Positions 55,369-64,000 of a stretch of 64,000 nt of DNA are shown piece after piece; the first letter of the stretch is position 1, and each line of letters begins with the position of its first letter. The notes under the pieces are model-generated. The model saw only the letters and a list, made by a program, of their open reading frames with translations, had not been told where the DNA came from and ran no database searches. Location: the NCBI RefSeq assembly GCF_045679555.1, contig NC_092093.1, positions 67,849,214 through 67,913,213 on the forward strand. The letters run 5' to 3'. Made by a program: the position numbers and the translations under genes. This stretch comes from Salvelinus alpinus. Taxonomy: Eukaryota; Chordata; Actinopteri; Salmoniformes; Salmonidae.

Positions 55369-58168
55369 AAATCAAATCAAAGTTTTTGTCACGTGCGCCG
55401 AATACAACAGACATTACAGGGAAATGCTTATTTACAGGCTCTAACCAACAGTGCAATTTTTAAGTAAAAAAAAGTATTTGGTGAAAAATAGATAAATGAA
55501 AACAACAGTAAAAAAGACAGTGAAAAATAACAGTAGCGAGGCTATATACAGGCACCGGTTAGTCGGCCAATTGAGGTAGTATGTACATGTAGGTATGGTT
55601 AAAGTGACTATGCATATATGATATACAGAGAGTAGCAGTAGCATAAGAGGGGTTAGGGGGGACACACAATGCAAATAGTCCCGGTAGCCATTTGATTACC
55701 TGTTCAGGAGTCTTATGGCTTGGGGGTAGAAATGGTTGAGAAGCCTTTTGGTTCTAGACTTGGCGCTCCGGTACAGCTTTCCATGTGGTAGTAGAGAGAA
55801 CAGTCTATGACTGGGGTGGCTGGGGTCTTTGACAATTTTTAGGGCCTTCCTCTGACACCGCCTGCTGTAGAGGTCCTGGATGGCAGGCAGCTTAGTCCCA
55901 GTGATGTACTGGGCTGTACGCACTACCCTCTGTAGTGCCTTGCGGTCGGAGGCCGAGCAGTTGCCGTACCAGGCAGTGATGCAACCAGTCAGGATGCTCT
56001 CGATGTTGCAGCTGTAGAACCTTATGAGGATCTGAAGACCCATGACAAATCATTTTAGTTTCCTGAGGGGGAAGAGGCTTTGTCGTGCCCTCTTCACGAC
56101 TGTCTTGGGGTGTTTGGACCATTCTAGTTTGTTGGTGATGTGGACACCAAGGAACTTGAAGCTCTCATCCTGCTCCACTACAGCCCCGTTGATGAGAATG
56201 GGGGCATGCTCAGTCCTCCTTTTTCTGTAGTCAACAATCATTCCTTAGTCTTGTTTATGTTGAGGGATAGGTTGTTATTCTGGCACTACCCAGCCAGGTC
56301 TCTGACCTCCTCCCTATAGGCTGTCTCGTCGTTGTCTGTGATCGGGCCTACCACTGTTGTGTCGTCTGCAAACTTAATGATGGTGTTGGAGTCTTGCCTG
56401 GCCACGCAGTTATGGGTGAACAGGGAGTACAGGAGGGGACTGAGCACGCACCCCTGAGGGGCTCCAGTGTTGGAGATCAGCGTGGCAGATGTGTTGCTAC
56501 CTACCTTCGACACCTGGGGGGCGGCCCGTCAGGAAGTCCAGTTGCAGAGGGAGGTGTTTAGTCCCAGAATCCTTAGCTTAGTGATGAGCTTTGAGGGTAC
56601 TATGGTGTTGAACGTTGAGCTGTAGTCAATGAATAGCATTCTCATGTAGGTGTTCCTGTTGTCCAGGTGGGAAAGGACAGTGTGGAGTAAAATAGAGATT
56701 GCATCATCTGTGGATCTGTTTGGGCGGTATGCACATTGGAGTGGGTCTAGGGTTTCTGGGATACTGGTGTTGATGTGAGCCATTACCAGCCTTTCAAAGC
56801 ACTTCAAGGCTACGGACGTGAGTGCTACGGGTCTGTAGTCATTTAGGCAGGTTGCCTTAGTGTTCTTGGGCACAGGGACTATGGTGGTCTGCTTGAAACA
56901 TGTTGGCATTACAGACTCAATCAGGGACATGTTGAAAATGTCAGTGAAGACACCTGCCAGTTGGTCAGCACATGCCCGCAGCACACGTCCTGGTAATCCG
57001 TCTGGCTCCGTGGCCTTGTGAATGCTGACCTGTTTAAAGGTCTTACTCATGTCGGCTACGGAGAGCGTGATCACACAGTTGTCCGGAACAGCTGATGCTC
57101 TCATGAATGCCTCAGTGTTGCTTGCCTCGAAGCGAGCATAGAAGTTATTTAGCTCGTCTAGTAGACTCGTGTCACTGGGCAGCTCGCGGCTGTGCTTCCC
57201 TTTGTAGTCTGTAATAGTTTGCAAGCCCTGCCACATAAGACGAGCGTCGGAGCCGGTGTAGTACGATTCAATATTAGCCCTGTATTGGCGCTTTGCCTGT
57301 TTGATGGTTCGTCAGAGGGCATTACAGGATTTCTTATAAGCTTCCGGGTTAGAGTCCCACACCTTGAAAGCAGCAGCTCTACCCTTTAGCTCAGTGCGAA
57401 TGTTGCCTGTAATCCATGGCTTCTGGTTGGGGTATGTACGTACAGTCACTGTGGGGACGACGTTCTCAATGCACTTATTGATAAAGCCAGTGACTGATGT
57501 GGTGTACTCCTCAATGCCATCGGGAAGAATCCCGGGAAACATTTTCCAGTCTGTGATAGCAAAACAGTCCTGTAGTTTAGCATCTGCTTCATCTGACCGA
57601 GTCACTAGTGCTTCCTGCTTTAATTCTTGATTGTAACCAGGAATCAGGAGGATAGAATTGTGGTCAGAGTTACAGGTGATCTTGAATTTGTATCCCTCTG
57701 GTTGTAAGTCGCTCTGGATAAGAGCGTCTGCTAAATGACTTAAATGAAATGTAATGTAAATGATAGAAATTAGGTATAACTGATTTAAGTTTCCCTGCAT
57801 TAAAGTCTCCGGCCACTAGGAGCCCCGCCTCTGGTTGAGCGGTTTCCGATTTGCTTATATCATTATACAGCCGACTGAGTGCGGTCTTAGTGCCAGCTTA
57901 CGTCTGTGGTGGTAAATAAACAGCCACGAAAAGTATTGATGAAAACTCTCTTAGCAAATAGTGTGGTCTGCAGTTTATCATAAGATACTCTACTTCAGGC
58001 GAGCAAAATCTAGAGACTTCTTTATATTTCGTGCACCAGCTGTTGTTTACAAATATGCACAGACCGCCCCCCCCTCGTTTTACCGGAGTGTATTGTTCTA
58101 TCTAGCCGGTGCAGCGTATATCCCCCTAGATGAATATCAATGTCATCATTCAGCAACGATTCTCCGAC
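55369..58168 (-). pseudogene. Rex1-like LINE, sister copy of 28895-32211
   Basis: Minus-strand pieces: endonuclease end and linker 57800-57312 (SVTGFINKCIENVVPTVTV); reverse transcriptase 57236-56529 ([45 protein letters not shown]); then GAPQGCVLSPLLYSLFTHNC and IIKFADDTTVVGPITDNDE (56460-56290); FKFLGVHITNKLEWS; ESILTGCITAWYGNCSASDR. Frameshifts at about 56520, 56240 and 56045 break it, but unlike the sister copy it keeps FADD and GAPQG. The 3' end is GTGACAAAAACTTTGATTTG. A short insert at about 57680-57762 replaces part of the linker. Confidence 0.87.
57680..57762 (+). repeat. tail fragment of another retroelement inside the LINE
   Basis: TTGTAAGTCGCTCTGGATAA then GAGCGTCTGCTAAATGACTT and an AAATG-type end: a sequence known as the conserved tail of V-SINE/L2-related elements in fish. 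It has replaced about 95 bp of the host LINE. Confidence 0.65.
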
Positions 58169-59224
58169 TTTAGCACATTTTTGTTTTGCCCGACGGAGGA
58201 AAATGCTGTACATTTTAAATTACTCCATGTATTTTGAAAGATGAGACGTTGATGAACCAATAATAAATAGCCTACCGCTTTGATGTCAGCCAAATGTGCA
58301 CTTAACATTTCCAAATCCTTTTTTTTTACCCTTATTTAACAGGTAAATTGACTGAGAACACATTATTTACAGCAACATTTCCAAATCATGAAGCTCATGT
58401 CATATACAGTGTCAACGTTTATGATCCTCATGTTTGATGTAGTTACAACATGACATGGCGTCATACCCTGGGTTGTTCTGGACAGAATGAGACTTTGTTT
58501 ATTGTGAAGAAAATTCGGTGGACCACACGCACCTGAATGCACTCCTAACTCTTTTCTATGCGCACCAAAATTACGATCCGTTTCTCTGAATTGCCTTGTG
58601 AAAGTCTAACGCTGTAAATCGTATTTTATCATTTAGCTAGTCAATGTTGGCAATAGAACAAGATTTCAAATCATGCCCACCTGACCCAAATTGCGATTAA
58701 CAATGGACCTTTTTGGATTGCGTAAACGCTAATTGTGTGATGGCGGGAATGCAGGGTTATGTTTCAAATGAAACAACTAGCCTACAAGTGTGCTTGCTCT
58801 AGTTCCTCGAGGCACAGCTAGTAAAGAAAATTACCTTATAGTTGGAGACTTCTTTGATTCATAAAAGTGCATTGAAATTGCTTAGGTTAGGAACTGTGCA
58901 CATTTCGGTCTTGTCACGTGAACCGTTGTGTAGGCCTACTCACCTTTAGGCTAATAATTTCCCCATGATATCCAAACTGTTTCCTTTCAATTGTTACCAT
59001 GGTTATGCATATTCTTTTCACACTTCTGTAAGAAACGTTTCAATTTGGCTCTATCCAGATAGGCCAATTCCCTAAATAAATATCTCTAATTCATATGAAT
59101 CCCTCATTCCTGTTTGAGAAGTTATCTTTTTAAGACCCAAACTGCTTTGAGTTCCCCCCTGGCCTGTTGGATGCATGGGATTTGAGTTCGGGAAGAGGCA
59201 TTGGTTGGCTATTCCAGGGTTGCA
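58169..59224. other. intergenic, one retroelement tail scrap
   Basis: TTTACCCTTATTTAACAGGT then AAATTGACTGAGAACACATT at about 58325-58370 is a scrap of the shared SINE/LINE tail (minus strand). Nothing else recognised. Confidence 0.5.
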
Positions 59225-59302
59225 TCCCAAATGGCACTACTACTAGAGCTCTATAGGTCAAAAGTAGAGCACTATATAGGTAATAGGGTGCCATTTGGGA
59301 CA
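59225..59302. mobile_element. palindromic MITE, TCCCAAATGG family, copy 3
   Basis: ATCCCAAATGGCACTACTAC ... GGTCAAAAGTAGAGCACTAT, then ATAGGGTGCCATTTGGGACA. Shortened left arm. Confidence 0.8.
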
Positions 59303-59501
59303 CAAACTAGAGAGGAGGAATGGATGGAAATGGTCCAGAGGGATAATAAATAAAAAATCCCATCAACCCAACTGCATCAGGACTCAGGCAGATTTATGAC
59401 TAAGCCCCATAATCTTAGAATAGTTTCCGCTCTGTGTTTCTTAACTGGATGTTTATTTCATTATACTGTATGTCAGAGGGCAATAAAATGCTGGAGATTT
59501 C

Positions 59502-59593
59502 CCCACAAAGCACCTTGTTTTATGCCCAGGTCCTTCACTGTAAATTACCCACAAAGCAGCTTGTTTTATGTCCAGGTTCTTCACTGTAAATAA
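59502..59593. repeat. 46-bp tandem duplication
   Basis: CCCACAAAGCACCTTGTTTT then ATGCCCAGGTCCTTCACTGT-AAATTA, immediately followed by a second unit with four differences. Confidence 0.85.
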
Positions 59594-59728
59594 CCTGGCA
59601 ACAAAAAATAGACTTCAATGCAAAAAACAAAAAAAAAACATATTTAATCATATTCAGAGACAAATTTTTCCAGTCTGGTGATACATGGATAGTCAGGTTT
59701 CACTAGCCTTATCAACTTGACAGTGTCC

Positions 59729-59781
59729 ATCCCAAATGACACCTTATTCACTAATTAGGGAATAGGGTGCCACTTGGGACA
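59729..59781. mobile_element. palindromic MITE, TCCCAAATGG family, copy 4 (short)
   Basis: ATCCCAAATGACACCTTATT ... AATAGGGTGCCACTTGGGAC. Only the outer arms remain; the central TAGTGCACTACTTTTG part is deleted. Confidence 0.75.
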
Positions 59782-60146
59782 CATCCACAGCTGTTGCTCC
59801 ATAGGTGGATAATCACTGCAGCCAGGGCACATAGTGTAGAATAGATGGTTCACTTTAATGTGTGTGAGAACACGAGGCCTTCATTCAAAACACAAGAAAA
59901 GCAACCTGTACAAATACTGATTAAAGGAATCGTACAAGAGTGGTGTAAACACATATACATATTCACAAATATTCCATAATCAATAGTCCACTCTCTTAGC
60001 AATACTCGTCTCTTTGCCTTGAAAAACAACACAGTAGCCTGCCCAAAGCATTTGCATTTTTATGTTATGAAATTACTATTAATAATAATAATCATTACAG
60101 TAATCACAAAACTAAGTGAGTTTATATTACCTCTAGTAGAAAACGT
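59782..60146. other. intergenic downstream of ube3c, nothing recognised
   Basis: No repeat or gene recognised; an (AAT)n run of about 15 bp at 60079-60093. Confidence 0.5.
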
Positions 60147-60217
60147 GTCCTAAATGGCACCCAAGTCCCTTTATAGTTCACTACTTTTGGCCAGGGCCAT
60201 AGGATGCCATTAGGGAC
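60147..60217. mobile_element. palindromic MITE, TCCCAAATGG family, copy 5
   Basis: GTCCTAAATGGCACCCAAGT then GTTCACTACTTTTGGCCAGG and a short right arm AGGATGCCATTAGGGAC. Confidence 0.75.
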
Positions 60218-60380
60218 AGGCCCCTAACAGACAAGCTGGCCCTCTCAAAGCCCTTGAGACAGAGGTGTAAGGAGTGCTGCAGTCCTGTGTGTCACCCCAT
60301 TTCTGTCCTCTTATTGCCGGTTCCTCTCTCCTCCTCAGACAGCACTGTTCGATCTTTGGTGAACACGATTGTTATTGTCG

Positions 60381-60386
60381 TTTATT
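60381..60386 (-). terminator. candidate polyadenylation signal of ube3c
   Basis: Canonical AATAAA on the minus strand, the first seen downstream of the ube3c stop codon. Cleavage would be expected some 10-30 bp further left (about 60350-60370). No transcript evidence is available. Confidence 0.4.
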
Positions 60387-60751
60387 TCATAATGCACTCT
60401 GCTGAAGGGTCATGGACACACTCACAGTAGATCTTGTCTGTTTCTTTTGCGCAAAGTCTTAAAAAAACAGCCTCGAGATTCTATTGTTGCTGCTCTTTTG
60501 GGGATTTTGAATACACATGTAAGTTACTTTAAAACCAAAACATTCTGCGCCTCCCCCCCCCCCCCCCTCCATTCTACCCTCGTCCCACTCTTGGGTGACA
60601 ATCCCTTCACCCCCGTTTCTGTTCTACACACAGTCAAAGAGAGATATCAGTTCATCATGTTCGTTCTCTCGCTCTCAACAGGAAGTCTTCTCTGGCCCGT
60701 CCATGTCAATTGAATCAGTGGTTGCAGGGAGTAAGACACAGATGTCCCCCC
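60381..60751 (-). other. ube3c: probable ube3c 3' UTR
   Basis: Sequence downstream of the ube3c stop on the minus strand. It carries a run of G (minus strand) at about 60553-60568 and reaches an AATAAA hexamer (TTTATT on the plus strand, 60381-60386) about 370 bp after the stop. The end is inferred from that hexamer only; a longer UTR running into the MITE at 60147-60217 is possible. Confidence 0.5.
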
Positions 60752-60922
60752 TCAGCTGAGCTCGAAGCCTGCGGAGGACTCAATGGCGTACAGAAGCTTG
60801 TTCCTCATCAGGTGCTGGTCGCAGAACTCGGGCAGCTTAAGCAGGTTCATGCAGGTGGAAGCTGTGGGCAGGCGCTCTAGGTCATTCCCCCCGTTATGGA
60901 TGCAGAAAGCTGGGTACAGTTC
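60752..60922 (-). CDS. ube3c: ube3c last coding exon with catalytic-cysteine segment and stop
   Basis: This 171-bp exon encodes 56 residues and TGA (60754-60752). It opens [20 protein letters not shown], contains the HECT catalytic motif [14 protein letters not shown] (the Cys that forms the ubiquitin thioester) and ends [14 protein letters not shown], matching the end of the family, so the ligase C terminus appears intact. The acceptor is TTCCAG at 60928-60923. One small difference from the mammalian protein as I recall it is the CDQHLMRNK segment in place of YDE-LLRSK; treat this as recall, not alignment. The neighbouring intron (60923-62882) holds two MITEs and a candidate conserved non-coding stretch. 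Confidence 0.96.
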   Translation of the reverse strand, partial: ELYPAFCIHNGGNDLERLPTASTCMNLLKLPEFCDQHLMRNKLLYAIESSAGFELS

Positions 60923-61308
60923 CTGGAAATATGGGTGAGATGGGGAGGGAGAACTGTGTCAAACTAGAGGTTCAGAGGGCCACGGAGGCCCTTTATACAT
61001 TCAATTCATACAACTGATGTACCACGCAATTGGCATAACAGTAGTGATACAACAGTTTTTTTTCTGGACAAAATAATTCATTACAAGCGACATCAGGATA
61101 TAAATGTGATAAGCCGTGAAAAAAGCGTGGATATACAATTAAAATAGGCTATTATGTTTGAAGGAGACCGAGTGTGACACTTGGATGCTGAGCAAGAGTA
61201 GCAAATGGTAATTTCATGTTTCCAGTCTGGCACTTTATAAAATGACGCTTTCTGGTGACGAGGCCAGGCCATCTCCACTCACATCATCAAGGCCAAGACA
61301 CTGGCCGC

Positions 61309-61437
61309 ATCCCAAATGGCACTCTATTCCCTATATAGTACACTACTTTTGACCAGAGCCCTATGGGTTTTCCTATGGTCCCTGGTCAAAAGTAGTGCAC
61401 TATATAGGGAATAGGTGCCATTTGGAGCGCACCCATT
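61309..61437. mobile_element. palindromic MITE, TCCCAAATGG family, copy 6 (best preserved)
   Basis: ATCCCAAATGGCACTCTATT then CCCTATATAGTACACTACTT and TTGACCAGAGCCCTATGGG, followed by the near-perfect reverse arm CCCTGGTCAAAAGTAGTGCA, CTATATAGGGAATAGGTGCC. Lies in the last ube3c intron. Confidence 0.87.
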
Positions 61438-61554
61438 GACGGTTTCCATCAGAATCCACAGGAATCATCCTTTCTGTTTCTAACGTCCAGCCGCTCTCTA
61501 TAGCTATTTAAAGATCAGGAGCGTGGCGTGGGGTTCAGCGCCTGTACCAGCCTA

Positions 61555-61800
61555 GTTAAATGGTTCCTGGGTGGCTCGGCGGTAACGACGCCATTTTTCG
61601 GACAATTATCGTATTAAACTATCGTTGCTTATTGAGAAAGTGTCATTATGGAAGCGATCATTCTGGAAAAAGAGGCTATCCATCATCTTTTTAAATGGCT
61701 TCTCGTGAAAGAGCTATTTCTCCGCTAATGAATCTTCGGGACGTTTACGGCAGCTAATTAAGGCTGGGCTGGCACGGGCCCAGGGTTAGGGTCAGGGGCC
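61555..61800. promoter_or_regulatory. candidate conserved non-coding element in last ube3c intron
   Basis: Apparently single-copy sequence dense in homeodomain-type cores (CGTATTAAAC, CTAATGAATC, GCAGCTAATTAAGG) and paired or bHLH-like cores, with no frame and no resemblance to the surrounding repeats. This is an inference from composition and position only; conservation was not tested. Confidence 0.3.
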
Positions 61801-62682
61801 GCTCCCCGCCCCCCACCCTACCAATCACCATCATCGCCCCTTCTCCGGGCCCAGAGAGGAGATCAGGAGGAGACCGGGAGTGGGGAAGAAACCGGGAAGG
61901 GCAAGGACATCACATCCACACACTCCCCAATGTCAAATTCATTAAACAGGGGGGAGCTCTCCAGCCCTCCTTCCTAAGCCACCAAGGGAGATTTTTAGGA
62001 GTGTTCCCACCCGTACACCTCTTCTCTCTCCCCACTGTGGGAGTACTTAAGTATTCTTAACTAAAGACGGCAACAAACCGTAATAAAACCAATCATATGA
62101 CAATTACAGCTGGTTATCCTAAGTAAGGTCTGTATATATAAAAGTCCAAATGGTTTTCAGCGTTGCTCTCTTTTCTTATTCCTACACTTTTAGTGTCCCT
62201 ATATATCAAGTCATTAGGAAAGTGAAACGGCTGATGACACGATAATGGTAATTCCGATAAACGCAATTCCACCATTTCAGCACAGGTTTCAGCTCTTGGC
62301 TGAAGTCATTTTGGAAACAAACAGTTTTCGATGATGTTACAGCAATGTTTTGGTGCTAGTTTTTGGGGTCGGCTATTAAAAACTAGTATATTCATTCTGG
62401 GGTTATACCCTGTGCCCAACTAAAGAAAGAGGAAATCATTATTAATAATGTGAAACTAACTTCACTACTACTCACGAGCCAACAGTGCTAATACAGCCCT
62501 TCCAGAGAAGGGCTGTAAACCACAGTGCAGGATAAGAAGCATGAACCAGGGAGCCTTAGGAGTCTTATCACTAAGCCCAATTTGAAAATGTTCCTCGGAG
62601 GGTGTCATCAGGACAGGTATTTTCATTACATGCCCATTAGAACAGTGAACACTCCATAGTGCTGGCCTTTGTCTGGGGCTGC
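61801..62682. other. ube3c intron, GC-rich patch then unrecognised sequence
   Basis: 61798-61870 is C-rich (GCCGCTCCCCGCCCCCCACC). The rest shows no repeat or exon that I can name. Confidence 0.5.
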
Positions 62683-62760
62683 GTCCCAAACGGCTCCCTA
62701 TATAGTGCACAACTTTTGGTCAATGTGTGCATTAGATAGGAAATAGGGTGCCATTTGGTA
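62683..62760. mobile_element. palindromic MITE, TCCCAAATGG family, copy 7
   Basis: GTCCCAAACGGCTCCCTATA then TAGTGCACAACTTTTGGTCA and a right arm AAATAGGGTGCCATTTGGTA; the centre is shortened. Ends 123 bp from the ube3c exon at 62883. Confidence 0.8.
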
Positions 62761-62882
62761 CCCAGAGTGTTTGGTTAAACCCCTGATAGCACCGGCTACA
62801 AATCAACCACACCAGACGGAGGGTAGAAAATAAAACGGGCGCAGGAACAAACTGACATGGTGAACTTTTGGTCAACCCTCAC

Positions 62883-63013
62883 CTTGAAGCCCAGGAGAGG
62901 AGGCCGCGAGCAACTGGTGACAAACTTGAGCAGCTTGCGTTTCTCTTCATCGGTGAAGCTCTCTACCACCTCCCAGAAGATGGTAATGACAGGGTGGGTG
63001 GCAGTGTAACCAC
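62883..63013 (-). CDS. ube3c: ube3c penultimate coding exon, HECT-domain C lobe (ubiquitin-protein ligase E3C)
   Basis: UBE3C is a HECT-type E3 ligase that binds the proteasome and extends ubiquitin chains on stalled substrates. This 131-bp exon encodes (G)GYTATHPVITIFWEVVESFT and ends KLLKFVTSCSRPPLLGFK. The FW-VVESFTDEEKRKLLKFVT-CSRPPLLGF block is the conserved start of the HECT C-terminal lobe. The acceptor is CTCCAG at 63019-63014 and the donor is GTGAGG at 62882-62877. It starts in phase 2 and ends on a codon boundary, joining directly to the ELYPAF exon at 60922. Upstream exons lie beyond 64000. The intron upstream contains an L2-type LINE from about 63238. Confidence 0.95.
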
Positions 63014-63237
63014 CTGGAGAAGAGAGGGACAGAGAAAGGACAATATTTTTTTTTAAACAGTAAATGAATCCACTGGCAGACAGAAGTAGTTGTCATGCCA
63101 GTCATACCATCTCGACCACCACACATGCCATTGAACCACACATTGTTCTTTAGAGAGCAACCGTATCCCATGACTAGGCCACCTGGCCCATGAAGTTGAC
63201 AGGAAAGCGTGACAGTTAACTCTATGGAAATCCTCCT

Positions 63238-64000
63238 GTTTTTTTTATTTCACCTTTATTTAACCAGGTAGGCCAGTTGAGAACAAGTTCTCATTTACAA
63301 CTGCGACCTGGCCAAGATAAAGCAAAGCAGTGCGACAAAAACAACACATAGTTACACATGGAATAAACAAACATACAGTCAATAATACAATAGAAAGTCT
63401 ATATACAGTGTGTGCAAATGAGGTAGAATAAGGGAGGTAAGGCAATAAATAGGCCATAGTGGCGAAATAATTACAATATAGCAATTAAAAACACTGGAGT
63501 GAGATGTGCAGAAGATGAATGTCCAAGTAGAGATACTGGGGTGCAAAGGAGAAAAATAAATAAATAACAGTATAGGAATGAGGTAGTTGGATGGGCTATT
63601 TACAGATGGGTTATGTACAGGTGCAGTGATCTGTGAGCTGCTCTGACAGCTGGTGCTTAAAGTTAGTGAGGGAGATATGAGTCTCCAGCTTCAGTGATTT
63701 TTGCAGTTCGTTCCAGTCATTGGCAGCAGAGAACTGGAAGGAAAGGCGGCCAAAGGGGGAATTGGCTTTGGTGGTGACCAGTGAAATATAACTGCTGGAG
63801 CGCGTGCTACGGGTGGGTGCTGCTATGGTGACCAGTAAGCTGAGATAAGGCGGGGCTTTACCTAGCAAAGACTTATAGATGACCTGGAGCCAGTGGGTTT
63901 GACGACGAATATGAAGCGAGGGCCAGCCAACGAGAGCATACAGGTCGCAGTGGTGGGTAGTATATGGGGCATTGGTGACAAAATGGATGGCACTGTGATA
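63238..64000 (-). pseudogene. L2-type LINE 3' half, running off the right edge
   Basis: The minus strand reads from the window edge through LGKAPPYLSLLVTIAAPTRS, FGRLSFQFSAANDWNELQKS, HQLSEQLTDHCTCT and a stop (63613-63611), then a 3' UTR and tail TTGTAAATGAGAACTTGTTC then TCAACTGGCCTACCTGGTTA-AATAAAGG. The C-terminal frame visible here is intact. It lies in a ube3c intron on the gene's strand. Confidence 0.88.

Overview
The window is nuclear DNA from a bony fish, almost certainly a salmonid (Salmo, Oncorhynchus or Salvelinus type; the species cannot be fixed from sequence alone). The reasons are two vertebrate genes with ordinary GT-AG introns, and a dense load of repeats typical of salmonid genomes: HpaI-type and related tRNA-derived SINEs, L2-type and Rex1-like LINEs, at least six Tc1-like transposons, hAT elements and palindromic MITEs. 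No bacterial, phage or CRISPR-like content is visible.

Only two host genes are supported, both on the minus strand and both partial. dnajb6 (DnaJ/Hsp40 co-chaperone) is represented by its first four coding exons at 19406-19342, 5967-5858, 4436-4371 and 3953-3843. They read in phase from the ATG through the J domain into the G/F-rich region, and the remaining exons lie to the left of the window. ube3c (HECT E3 ubiquitin ligase) is represented by its last two coding exons at 63013-62883 and 60922-60752, including the catalytic-cysteine segment and the stop codon. Read in the transcription direction the order is ube3c then dnajb6, the same order and orientation as in mammals, so this is a conserved syntenic pair expanded by mobile DNA.

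Layout by region. 1-19.4 kb: dnajb6 introns, holding a broken Tc1 copy, SINEs, MITEs, a three-level LINE nest (an L2-type LINE split by a Rex1-like LINE, which is split by an R2-group LINE) and a (TG)69 tract. 19.4-28.5 kb: two more Tc1 copies, SINEs, and a 1.67-kb element with 22-bp terminal inverted repeats carrying twin tRNA-like repeats. 28.56-38.88 kb: one hAT transposon swollen to 10.3 kb by successive insertions, most with readable target-site duplications. 38.9-42.7 kb: mostly unrecognised sequence. 42.7-45.4 kb: an L2-type LINE with a 674-codon open reverse-transcriptase frame. 45.4-60.3 kb: further Tc1, SINE, Rex1-like and MITE copies. 60.3-64 kb: ube3c 3' end, with a cluster of one MITE family around it and an L2 LINE running off the right edge.

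The two genes have unrelated cellular roles (proteasome-linked ubiquitylation and protein-aggregation control); nothing here suggests co-regulation beyond adjacency. No undescribed multi-gene system was found. The most informative material is the insertion history, the LINE/SINE shared tail with compensatory stem changes, several non-autonomous elements I could not assign to a family, and a candidate conserved non-coding element in the last ube3c intron. Repeat family names come from memory of the families and were not searched.
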